A stretch of 5,309 nucleotides of DNA from Phenylobacterium sp. (GCA_019264505.1 JAHUZY010000213.1:1-5309); one strand, 5' to 3'. Shown: positions 1 to 5,307, numbered from the stretch's first letter. Numbers and translations are program-made. The notes: generated by a model not told the origin, from the letters alone.

Positions 1-1
1 G

Positions 2-190
2 GTTGGGGCTGGCCAGCGCGACGACGGGGCCGGCGATCCGGACGGCCTGGCCCGGGCCTTCCCCCACGGACGCGGGATTACGGTGGTGGGCTGCGACCAC
101 TTCTCGGCCATCCCCCACGCCCTGACCAAGGCGGCCACCTTCGACTTCCTGGACGGGATGCTCGACGACCCCTTCGGCGACCGCTTCTAG
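2..190 (+). CDS. alpha/beta-fold hydrolase, C-terminal fragment (5' end outside window)
   Basis: The open frame enters from the left edge and ends with TAG at 188-190, leaving 62 readable residues. It looks like the last part of an alpha/beta-hydrolase: a short strand followed by an acidic turn (GQRDD, residues 4-8), where the catalytic Asp usually sits, then a strand ending in GCDHFSAIPH (residues 30-39), where the His is the expected catalytic histidine of the Ser-Asp-His triad. A final helix (TKAATFDFLDG, 42-52) matches the usual C-terminal helix. The nucleophile elbow lies outside the window, so substrate and exact family cannot be stated. The protein is probably cytoplasmic. The gene converges on the GST gene with a gap of about 21 bp. 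The family call is fairly secure; any specific activity (esterase, lipase or other) would be a guess. Confidence 0.75.
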   Translation, partial: VGAGQRDDGAGDPDGLARAFPHGRGITVVGCDHFSAIPHALTKAATFDFLDGMLDDPFGDRF

Positions 191-208
191 GCTTGGTGTC
201 CTGAGCGC

Positions 209-233
209 GCCCTACCGCCCCAGGGCGTAGGGC
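209..233. repeat. 7-bp perfect inverted repeat at a convergent gene junction, possible terminator
   Basis: GCCCTAC (209-215) pairs perfectly with GTAGGGC (227-233) around an 11-base loop. The left arm contains the GST stop codon. The hairpin lies where the hydrolase and GST transcripts converge, so it could stop transcription in both directions. Neither side has a T-run after the stem, so it does not meet the classical intrinsic-terminator pattern. In GC-rich DNA an arm pair this short can arise by chance. Confidence 0.3.
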
Positions 234-838
234 CCGCCGCGTTCGATGGCCGCCTTGTAGGCTGGCCGGCCGTGCAGACGGTCGAGCCAGGCCTCGGCGT
301 TGGGGTATTTCGGCAGCAGGCCGAAGGCCCGGGCGACCTCGCCCACGAAACTCATCTGGATGTCGGCCCCGGTCAGGGCCTGGCCCAGCAGATAGTCCCG
401 GCCGGCCAGGGCCTGGTCCACATAGGACATGTGGTTGTCGATCTCGCTGGCGATCCGGCCATGCAGCGGTCCGCCGGCCTCGCCCAGGCGCATTACGTAC
501 ATCTGCAGCATCAGGGGCAGCATGGCCGAGCCCTCGGCATAGTGCAGCCACTGGAGATAGTCCTCGTACTCCGGCGTCCCCACCGGGGGCTGCAGCCGGC
601 CGGCCCCATGGTGGCGGATCAGATAGTCGATGATGGCGCCCGACTCGTGGACCGTCGCGTCCCCATCGGTGATCACCGGCGACTTGCCCAGCGGATGGAC
701 GGCACGCAGCTCATCGGGGGCCAGGCGGGTGGTCGCATCGCGGGCATAGGCCTTGATCTCATAGTCCGCGCCCAGCTCTTCCAGCAGCCAGAGGATGCGC
801 TGCGAACGGGACTCATTGAGATGGTGAACGGTGATCAT
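212..838 (-). CDS. glutathione S-transferase, Gtt1-like
   Basis: Predicted 208-residue cytosolic glutathione S-transferase, which would conjugate glutathione to electrophiles or reduce peroxides. The N-terminal thioredoxin-like domain (about 1-78) has the opening HHLNESRSQRILWLLEELG (5-23), the cis-proline segment HPLGKSPVI (48-56; Pro54) and the glutathione-binding Glu65-Ser66 pair in HESGAIIDYL. The all-helical C-terminal domain (about 88-208) has YAEGSAMLPLM (100-110) and the N-capping motif LTGADIQMSF (155-164). From memory, these segments and the ending resemble yeast Gtt1 more than beta-class bacterial GSTs. Length is normal for the family. The ATG at 836-838 is preceded by GGGAG (complement of 844-848) with 5 bases between, supporting this start. 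It is transcribed divergently from mcd across 74 bp. Substrate unknown; a detoxification role is inferred from the family only. Confidence 0.9.
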   Translation of the reverse strand: MITVHHLNESRSQRILWLLEELGADYEIKAYARDATTRLAPDELRAVHPLGKSPVITDGDATVHESGAIIDYLIRHHGAGRLQPPVGTPEYEDYLQWLHYAEGSAMLPLMLQMYVMRLGEAGGPLHGRIASEIDNHMSYVDQALAGRDYLLGQALTGADIQMSFVGEVARAFGLLPKYPNAEAWLDRLHGRPAYKAAIERGGPYALGR

Positions 839-912
839 GGCGGCTCCCAGGTTTGGCTTACATCGTATAGGGGTCGGGATTGAACGTCGACAGGCCGGGC
901 GGAGCGCGATCC
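839..912. promoter_or_regulatory. divergent promoter region between the GST gene and mcd
   Basis: This 74-bp gap must hold start signals for both genes unless transcription enters from further away. For the GST gene, reading the minus strand, TATACG (complement of 864-869) could be a -10 box and TCGACG (complement of 885-890) a -35 box. The 15-bp spacer is shorter than usual, so the assignment is weak. For mcd, a clear Shine-Dalgarno stretch GGCGGAG (898-904) lies 8 bases before the ATG at 913. I cannot place a convincing plus-strand -10/-35 pair. Promoter boxes are proposals by eye; the ribosome site is direct observation. Confidence 0.4.
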
Positions 913-2562
913 ATGACCCCTGAACTACCGACCGATTCCGTAGGCCGTCTTCAGGCCGCCGCTGAAGCCGCCGAGGCCTGCCTCGTCGAGGCCAAGGGGG
1001 CGCTCACCGCCCGGTTCTCGCCCGGAGGCCGCCTCGACCGCCATGCCCTGGACGCCGGCCAGCATGCGGCCCATGGACTGGCCTGGGCGGCCGCCTATGT
1101 GGAGACCCTGCGCCAGACCGCCGCCTGGGCCGGCGAGCTCGCCGCCGCGGGCGCCCTGGACGAGGCGAGCCTGCGGCCCGCCCTGCTGCTGGCCCATGAA
1201 TATCTCAGCCAGCTGGCCGGCGGCCTGCCCATGAGCCAGGGGGAGATGGTCCGCCCCGCAGACCTCGGTTTCGACCCCGCACGCCTTGCCCCGCTGATCG
1301 CCGATTTGGCCCCCCACGCGACATCCGAAGCCAAGGCCCGCATCGTGGCCCTGTTGGAGGCCGCCCGGGGTCAGCCGTCCCTGGAGGCCAGCGGCCTGGA
1401 CGAGACCCATCAGGCGATCAGCCAGCAGTTCTGCGACTTCGCCCGGGCGAAGATCACCCCTTACGCCCATGGCTGGCATCTGCGGGACGAGCTCATTCCC
1501 CTGCCCCTGATCGAGGAACTGGCCGCCCTGGGCGTGTTCGGTCTCACCCTGCCGGAGGCCCATGGGGGCGCGGGGCTCGGCAAGGTGGCCATGTGCGTGG
1601 TCTCCGAGGCCCTGTCGCGGGGCTATATCGGCGTCGGCTCCCTGGGCACGCGTTCGGAGATCGCCGCAGAGCTGATCCTGGCCCACGGGACGGACGACCA
1701 GAAGGCCCAGCTGCTGCCGGCCATCGCCTCGGGCGCCGTACTGCCCACAGCGGTCTTCACGGAGCCGGAGGCGGGCTCAGACCTGGCGTCCCTGCGCACC
1801 CGGGCTGTGCGCCAGGATGGCCAGTGGCGGGTGACCGGCGCCAAGACCTGGATCACCCATGCGGCTCGCGCCGACCTGATGACCCTGCTGGTGCGCACCG
1901 ACCCCGACAGCCGCGACCATCGGGGCCTGTCCATGCTGCTGGCGCGCAAGCCGCGGGGGACTGATGAGGCCCCCTTCCCCGCCGAAGGCATGAGCGGGGG
2001 GGAGATCGCCGTCATCGGCTATCGCGGCATGAAGGAATACGAGATCGCCTTCGACGGCTTCGCCGTGCCGGAAGCCGACCTGCTGGGCGGCCGGGAGGGG
2101 CAAGGGTTCAGCCAGCTGATGGCGACCTTCGAGTCGGCCCGGATCCAGACCGCCGCCCGGGCCATCGGGGTGGCCCAGAACGCCCTGGACCAGGCCCTGG
2201 ACTATGGTCTCGCCCGGCGGCAGTTCGGCCAGCCTCTGACCCACTTCCCCCGGGTGTCCGACAAGCTCGCCATGATGGCCGCCGAGATCCTCGGGGCGAG
2301 ACGCCTGGCCTGGTACTCCGCCCGGGCCAAGGATGCCGGACGACGCTGCGACCTTGAGGCCGGCATGGCCAAGCTGACGGCGGCTCGCATCGCCTGGGCC
2401 TGCGCCGACAACGCCCTGCAGATCCATGGGGGAACCGGCTTTGCGGTGGAACAGCCGGTCAGCCGGCTGCTGGCCGACGCCCGCATCCTGAACATCTTCG
2501 AGGGCGCCGGCGAGATTCAGGCCCAGGTCATCGCCCGACGCCTGCTCGAAGGCGCCAACTGA
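913..2562 (+). CDS. mcd: (2S)-methylsuccinyl-CoA dehydrogenase (acyl-CoA dehydrogenase family)
   Basis: 549-residue flavoenzyme that would oxidise (2S)-methylsuccinyl-CoA to mesaconyl-CoA in the ethylmalonyl-CoA pathway, passing electrons to electron-transfer flavoprotein. An N-terminal extension of about 165 residues, absent from ordinary acyl-CoA dehydrogenases and characteristic of Mcd, carries QHAAHGLAW (50-58) and GGLPMSQGEMVR (103-114). The dehydrogenase core follows: helical domain from about 170, LPEAHGGAGLG (213-223), beta-domain FAD/substrate motifs TEPEAGSD (283-290) and TGAKTWITHA (308-317), the segment GYRGMKEYEIAFDGF (369-383), FESARIQTAARA (406-417), RRQFGQPL (435-442), QIHGGTGF (503-510) and NIFEGAGEIQ (527-536), whose Glu530 occupies the catalytic-base position. 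Similarity to Mcd is from memory of the family, not a search. A TTG start at 880 is open in the same frame, but ATG 913 has a good GGCGGAG site 8 bases upstream and is preferred. The gene is apparently monocistronic and intact. A paralogue acting on another branched acyl-CoA is possible but less likely. Confidence 0.85.
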   Translation: MTPELPTDSVGRLQAAAEAAEACLVEAKGALTARFSPGGRLDRHALDAGQHAAHGLAWAAAYVETLRQTAAWAGELAAAGALDEASLRPALLLAHEYLSQLAGGLPMSQGEMVRPADLGFDPARLAPLIADLAPHATSEAKARIVALLEAARGQPSLEASGLDETHQAISQQFCDFARAKITPYAHGWHLRDELIPLPLIEELAALGVFGLTLPEAHGGAGLGKVAMCVVSEALSRGYIGVGSLGTRSEIAAELILAHGTDDQKAQLLPAIASGAVLPTAVFTEPEAGSDLASLRTRAVRQDGQWRVTGAKTWITHAARADLMTLLVRTDPDSRDHRGLSMLLARKPRGTDEAPFPAEGMSGGEIAVIGYRGMKEYEIAFDGFAVPEADLLGGREGQGFSQLMATFESARIQTAARAIGVAQNALDQALDYGLARRQFGQPLTHFPRVSDKLAMMAAEILGARRLAWYSARAKDAGRRCDLEAGMAKLTAARIAWACADNALQIHGGTGFAVEQPVSRLLADARILNIFEGAGEIQAQVIARRLLEGAN

Positions 2563-2580
2563 CCTGTCTTCGGGATCAGG
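2563..2580. terminator. small hairpin between mcd and the first tetR gene, possible terminator
   Basis: Immediately after the mcd stop, CCTG (2563-2566) pairs with CAGG (2577-2580). Between them is CTTCGG (2568-2573), the sequence of the very stable C(UUCG)G tetraloop. The inner stem is imperfect (bulge or wobble), and no T-run follows on either strand. It sits in the 13-bp gap between two convergent genes and overlaps the tetR stop codon, so it may contribute to termination of one or both transcripts. The evidence is structural only and weak. Confidence 0.25.
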
Positions 2581-3190
2581 CCGCGGCGGCTGTAGGGGCG
2601 AACCCCCGGGCGACCAGGGCGATCTGGCGCTCCATGATGGCGCTCATCTGCTCCGGCCCCGCCTGCTCCCAGGCCGCCAACCGGTAGTTCCAGGCATAGG
2701 CGGCCATGAGGGTGTCGACGATCAGCGGAATGTCCGCGTCATCGGCCACTTCGCCCCGGTTGCGTCCGTCGGCCACACAGTCGTGGATCATGCCCCGAAG
2801 CCGCGGATTGCGCCCGTAGGGCACCGAATCCGACCCCGGACGCCAGTTATAGGCCGCGGCGATATGGGCCAGGAACAGCGGCGTGCGCCGGGTCTCAAAG
2901 GCGTAGTGCAGGGCGAAGATCGAGGACAGCCGATCCACCACCGTGCCCCTCAGGTGCGGGGTGATCCGGTCAAGCTCGGCATAGAGGTCCTCCAGCCGGT
3001 CGAGCATCACCTGGCTGAGCACCTCGGCCTTGGAGGCGAAGCAGGTGAAGACGCTGCCGACCGCCACGCCTGCCCGGGTGGCGATCTCGCGCACCGTGGT
3101 CTCTTCGTAGCCGACCGTCTCGAACAGGTCCCGGGCGGCGTCGAGCACGCGTCGGCGCGTCGCCTCCTTTTGCGTCTGGCGTAGATTCAA
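2576..3190 (-). CDS. TetR/AcrR-family transcriptional regulator (downstream member of tandem pair)
   Basis: Predicted 204-residue dimeric DNA-binding repressor. The N-terminal TetR domain spans about residues 8-60: VLDAARDLFETVGYEETTV (15-33) leads into the helix-turn-helix IATRAGVAVGSVFTCFASK (36-54). The remaining helical ligand-binding/dimer domain identifies no ligand. Start choice: TTG at 3188-3190 has a G-run (GGGGGGA) just upstream and gives the usual short lead before helix 1. An ATG at 3293-3295 in frame would add 35 residues, but those codons have visibly poorer third-position G/C (24 of 35) than the body of the gene and an odd composition, so I treat the stretch as leader. If the ATG were real, the gap to the upstream tetR would be only 11 bp. 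It is a full-length paralogue of the adjacent 3307-3957 gene and converges on mcd with a 13-bp gap. The target is unknown. Confidence 0.87.
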   Translation of the reverse strand: MNLRQTQKEATRRRVLDAARDLFETVGYEETTVREIATRAGVAVGSVFTCFASKAEVLSQVMLDRLEDLYAELDRITPHLRGTVVDRLSSIFALHYAFETRRTPLFLAHIAAAYNWRPGSDSVPYGRNPRLRGMIHDCVADGRNRGEVADDADIPLIVDTLMAAYAWNYRLAAWEQAGPEQMSAIMERQIALVARGFAPTAAAA

Positions 3191-3284
3191 TGTCCCCCCA
3201 AGCGCGCTCTGACGGCGCGTCCTGTTGTGCTTCCCGCCAGCAGGAGACCCGGCATGCCCGTCCGTAGCAAGCCACTTTCCCTGA

Positions 3285-3296
3285 GGGGAGACCATC
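3285..3296. repeat. 12-bp direct repeat, copy 1, upstream of the downstream tetR gene
   Basis: GGGGAGACCATC occurs here and again at 3987-3998, in the same orientation and each time upstream of a tetR start (about 95 bp and 30 bp from the chosen starts). It may be a relic of the duplication that made the two regulators, or a shared regulator site. It is not palindromic, unlike most TetR operators, and one exact 12-mer repeat in a 5-kb GC-rich window can arise by chance. Confidence 0.3.
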
Positions 3297-3306
3297 TGTC
3301 CCGGCC

Positions 3307-3957
3307 CTAGCCGCGCCGGGCCCCAGCGAGGATCACCCGGATCTGGTCGCGGGAGCGGGCCTGCAGGGCCTCAAGGCTCCAGCCGCCGAACACCGCCTGC
3401 GGGTAGTTGGCCAGATAGTTGTCGAACAGCATCTGGCTGCGGAGCTTGATCTCGCACTCCTGGGACAGCTCGCCACGCTCGACCCCAAGCGCCAACTGCT
3501 CGGCGAACAGCTCGATGGTGTCCTGCATGGTCGGCAGGGCGCGCAGCGCCTGCCCATCCTCGCAGGACCAGGAAAGGCCCAGAGCGGCCCGGACCAGGGG
3601 CATCTGGCCGCGATAGAAGGCGTAGCCGGCGCTGAACGCCTTCAGCAGTGCGTCATCGACGGTGCGACCGCGCACCGCAGCGTCCGACATGGCGACCAGC
3701 ACCGCATCGAAATCAGATGTCATGATCTCGCGGAACAGCTCGGACTTGTCGGCGAAGTTGGCGAAGACCGCGCCGGTGGACATGCCTGCCGCCGCGGCGA
3801 TGTCGCGGATCGTCGCGCCTTCGTAGCCCTGGGTGCTGAACAGCTCCCGGGCCGCGGCCAGCACCTTGGCCCGGGTCTGCTGCTTGGCGAGCGCCCGGCG
3901 GGTGGGCATGCGGACGCGGGTTTCGGCGTGACCTTCGACCTCAGCGACGTGCTTCAT
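3307..3957 (-). CDS. TetR/AcrR-family transcriptional regulator (upstream member of tandem pair)
   Basis: Predicted 216-residue DNA-binding regulator. A charged lead of about 27 residues precedes the TetR domain: VLAAARELFSTQGYEGATI (32-50) followed by the helix-turn-helix IAAAAGMSTGAVFANFADK (53-71). The rest is the helical effector/dimer domain. It resembles the neighbouring 2576-3190 protein throughout: about half of 52 aligned residues in the DNA-binding domain are identical by eye, and the C-terminal ends share a common pattern (ERQIALVARG versus RDQIRVILAG). The ATG at 3955-3957 is preferred because GGAG lies 11 bases upstream, rather far but visible. An internal ATG at 3907-3909 lacks such a site. 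The stop is 116 bp before the TTG chosen for the second regulator, so both could be read on one transcript. Ligand and targets are unknown; autoregulation is typical for the family but not shown here. Confidence 0.88.
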   Translation of the reverse strand: MKHVAEVEGHAETRVRMPTRRALAKQQTRAKVLAAARELFSTQGYEGATIRDIAAAAGMSTGAVFANFADKSELFREIMTSDFDAVLVAMSDAAVRGRTVDDALLKAFSAGYAFYRGQMPLVRAALGLSWSCEDGQALRALPTMQDTIELFAEQLALGVERGELSQECEIKLRSQMLFDNYLANYPQAVFGGWSLEALQARSRDQIRVILAGARRG

Positions 3958-3986
3958 CGGTGTTTCAACTCCAGCTTGCCGTGGCG

Positions 3987-3998
3987 GGGGAGACCATC
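3987..3998. repeat. 12-bp direct repeat, copy 2, upstream of the upstream tetR gene
   Basis: Second exact copy of GGGGAGACCATC, about 30 bp before the ATG at 3957 and just beside the GCGCATGCGC palindrome (4000-4009). Copy 1 at 3285-3296 is about 26 bp from another palindrome, GGCATGCC (3251-3258). The shared layout, a GGAGACC-containing repeat near a GCATGC-centred palindrome, makes a regulatory role conceivable, but nothing here proves it. Confidence 0.3.
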
Positions 3999-4280
3999 GG
4001 CGCATGCGCTACGACGCGCCGCCCGGTCGGGGACGGAGCGCGGGTAGGGGCTCTCGATGCAACCCACCAGGGCGCCGCCGGAGACAGCGCTTTCGGCGAA
4101 TGCGTTCAACAACCCGTGTCTCAGTTCATAGGCTCGAGGGGATATCCGAAATATGTCGAGCTTGGGGCGCGACCGGTTGTCGCAAGGGAAATGTATGCAG
4201 ATACGGCATGTTAAGCCTGAAAATTGCGCTTAGCTGACGCGCCGGTCATTGAACCAGACTCAGTGAATTTGATCAACCAG

Positions 4281-4301
4281 TTTCGCGACTGCGAGGCGAA
4301 A
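4281..4301. repeat. 6-bp inverted repeat, possible operator or leader hairpin
   Basis: TTTCGC (4281-4286) and GCGAAA (4296-4301) form perfect arms around 9 bases, about 70 bp upstream of the membrane-protein start codon at 4370. Size and position suit a binding site for a dimeric regulator controlling the 4370-5159 operon, perhaps one of the adjacent TetR proteins. No second copy was noticed elsewhere in the window, so the role is inference. Confidence 0.25.
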
Positions 4302-4369
4302 TCACCTTCGTGCAATTCGCCCACAAAGTCCTACATTTCCATCAAGCTCAAGCATCACGATAACAGGCC

Positions 4370-4576
4370 ATGACACAGATCTTCGCCCTGCTGATCCCCG
4401 CGAGCCTGCTCGCCGTCACGCTCACCCTGGGGGTGGGCATCTATGCGCTGTTCCGGGGGGGCGATTTCGGTCGGTCCTACTCGAACAAGCTGATGCGCCT
4501 GCGCGTGGTGCTGCAAGCCGCCGCCGTCGTGATCCTTGTGACCGCCGTCTGGTGGCGCAACACCTACGGCGGCTGA
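4370..4576 (+). CDS. HIG1-domain twin-transmembrane-helix small protein
   Basis: 68-residue inner-membrane protein with two predicted transmembrane helices, about residues 4-28 and 45-62, joined by a short polar, positively charged loop (RGGDFGRSYSNKLMRLR, 29-45). The loop and the start of helix 2 (SNKLMRLRVVLQ, 38-49) resemble the conserved core of the HIG1 family, known in mitochondria from HIGD1A/Rcf1, which associate with cytochrome c oxidase. Bacterial members are usually annotated only as twin-transmembrane small proteins of unknown function. ATG 4370 has only a weak AGG directly upstream, and there is no better start. The stop is 7 bp before the adenosyltransferase start, so the two are probably co-transcribed and translationally coupled. 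From memory this pairing is common in alphaproteobacteria. A role near the respiratory chain is inference from the eukaryotic relatives. Confidence 0.83.
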   Translation: MTQIFALLIPASLLAVTLTLGVGIYALFRGGDFGRSYSNKLMRLRVVLQAAAVVILVTAVWWRNTYGG

Positions 4577-4583
4577 GCCGGCC

Positions 4584-5159
4584 ATGGTGGTCCTGAACCG
4601 AATCTACACCCGCACCGGCGACGCCGGCCTGACCCGTCTGGCCAATGGGGCGGAGGTCTCCAAGACCGACCTGCGGGTCGAGGCCTATGGGTCCGTCGAT
4701 GAGACCAACGCCTGCCTGGGGTTGGTGCGCCTGCACACGGCCGAGGACGCCCTGCTCCACGCCATGCTTGAGCGGATCCAAAATGATCTGTTCGACCTGG
4801 GCGCCGATCTGGCCACCCCCCCGGCGCCGGGGGAGGACCCCGATCGTGTCCTGCGCGTGACCGAGGGCCAGGTGACGCGCCTGGAGCAGGAGATCGATCA
4901 GATCAACGCCGATCTGTCGCCGCTGACCTCTTTCGTGCTGCCTGGCGGGACGCCCGCGGCCGCCGCCCTGCATCAGGCCCGCACGGTCTGCCGCCGGGCC
5001 GAACGCGCGGCGGTGAGCCTCGCTCAGGCTGCGCAAGTCGCTGACCCGGCGCTGAAATATCTGAACAGACTCTCAGACCTGCTGTTCGTCGCCGCCCGGC
5101 GGGCCAACGCTCAAGGGGCGCTGGACGTCCTCTGGCGGCCCGGGGCGACCCGTGGCTGA
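4584..5159 (+). CDS. pduO: ATP:cob(I)alamin adenosyltransferase, PduO type
   Basis: 191-residue cytosolic enzyme that transfers the adenosyl group of ATP to cob(I)alamin, making adenosylcobalamin, the cofactor of methylmalonyl-CoA and ethylmalonyl-CoA mutases. Family motifs appear in order: the ATP-binding N-terminus RIYTRTGDAGLT (6-17), Lys27, EAYGSVDETNA (33-43), DLGADLATP (71-79), FVLPGGTPAAAALHQAR (117-133), RRAER (137-141, the conserved Arg/Glu cluster) and YLNRLSDLLFVAAR (159-172). Length is normal for single-domain PduO/MMAB proteins. The symbol marks the family; there are no propanediol-utilisation genes here, and the role is more likely that of MeaD in Methylobacterium. ATG 4584 lies 7 bp after the membrane-protein stop and lacks a strong ribosome site, which fits translational coupling. 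A hairpin with a T-run overlaps the stop codon. The likely partner in this window is the ethylmalonyl-CoA pathway represented by mcd. Confidence 0.93.
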   Translation: MVVLNRIYTRTGDAGLTRLANGAEVSKTDLRVEAYGSVDETNACLGLVRLHTAEDALLHAMLERIQNDLFDLGADLATPPAPGEDPDRVLRVTEGQVTRLEQEIDQINADLSPLTSFVLPGGTPAAAALHQARTVCRRAERAAVSLAQAAQVADPALKYLNRLSDLLFVAARRANAQGALDVLWRPGATRG

Positions 5160-5189
5160 CGACGCCCTAAGGGGCCGGCGCCGTCTTTT
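5158..5189 (+). terminator. candidate intrinsic terminator of the HIG1-adenosyltransferase operon
   Basis: GACGACGCC (5158-5166) pairs with GGCGCCGTC (5177-5185) at 8 of 9 positions around a 10-base loop, followed directly by TTTT (5186-5189). This is a classical GC-rich stem plus T-run in the plus direction. The stem begins within the adenosyltransferase stop codon and overlaps the 3' end of the convergent minus-strand gene. The single mismatch and short T-run keep confidence moderate. Confidence 0.5.
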
Positions 5190-5307
5190 CGGCCTCGGCC
5201 TTAGCGGCGGCGGCGGCCGCTTCAGCCGCCTTGCGCTCGGGAATGGTCCGGCCGGTGATGTCGGAGATCAGCACCGGGCGGGCGCAGACCCGGCCATCAG
5301 GATCCCA
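5167..5307 (-). CDS. unidentified protein, C-terminal fragment with Ala/Lys/Glu-rich tail (5' end outside window)
   Basis: Reading the minus strand in from the right edge, 46 codons stay open and end with TAG (complement of 5167-5169). The fragment has a more ordered part, DPDGRVCARPVLISDITG (2-19) with one Cys, and then a tail of alternating Ala, Lys and Glu (about 22-42, including six consecutive Ala) ending in APAP. The tail looks like a flexible or helical low-complexity C-terminus. Codon use in this frame is as G/C-rich at third positions as in the neighbouring genes, and the stop sits just 7 bp from the convergent adenosyltransferase stop, so it is probably a real gene. I do not recognise the family and assign no function. 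Confidence 0.55.
   Translation of the reverse strand, partial: WDPDGRVCARPVLISDITGRTIPERKAAEAAAAAAKAEAEKTAPAP

Larger units (their letters stand above)
3958..4369. other. 412-bp intergenic region with no convincing gene
   Basis: This is the longest non-coding stretch. Its 3' two-thirds are clearly poorer in G+C than the flanking genes, as expected of promoter DNA. It holds upstream signals for the minus-strand tetR (from 3957) and the plus-strand membrane-protein gene (from 4370). Visible elements are a 10-bp palindrome GCGCATGCGC (4000-4009), the 12-bp repeat at 3987-3998, a GGATATCC palindrome (4140-4147), a GCGAC/GTCGC hairpin (4169-4183) and TTTCGC/GCGAAA (4281-4301). TACATT (4332-4337) could be a -10 box for the 4370 gene, but I see no good -35 partner. 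Short open frames here (for example 4004-4237, +) are Arg/Gly-rich with no family signature and no clear ribosome site. I see no tRNA or known riboswitch; in particular I could not recognise a cobalamin-riboswitch B12 box by eye. Confidence 0.6.

Noticed and set aside
272..883. Long plus-strand open frame antisense to the GST gene
   Set aside because: The predicted protein has no family signature, is rich in Gln/Gly/Pro/His, and lies wholly over a well-supported GST gene. Such mirror frames are usual in GC-rich DNA.
880..912. Upstream TTG start for mcd adding 11 residues
   Set aside because: The ATG at 913 has a good Shine-Dalgarno site (898-904) at proper spacing, and the extra residues do not resemble an Mcd N-terminus.
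925..1686. Long minus-strand open frame antisense to mcd (and a similar one at 1777-2427)
   Set aside because: Low-complexity Gly/Gln-rich translations with no motifs, opposite a gene with clear catalytic motifs. Explained by biased codon composition.
4004..4237. Small plus-strand open frames in the intergenic region (also 3960-4214)
   Set aside because: Arg/Gly/Cys-rich translations without a recognisable domain, poor third-position G/C bias and no clear ribosome-binding site. The two overlap each other in different frames, as expected of non-coding DNA.
3958..4369. Cobalamin riboswitch upstream of the adenosyltransferase operon
   Set aside because: Considered because of the AdoCbl enzyme, but I could not recognise the conserved B12-box core. 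A covariance search would settle it.
4455..4461. Run of seven G in the membrane-protein gene (similar 7-base runs in mcd near 1995 and in the adenosyltransferase near 4816) as possible phase-variation tracts
   Set aside because: The frames are intact, the runs fall in ordinary Gly/Pro codons, and runs of seven are common in DNA this GC-rich. Nothing suggests contingency loci.
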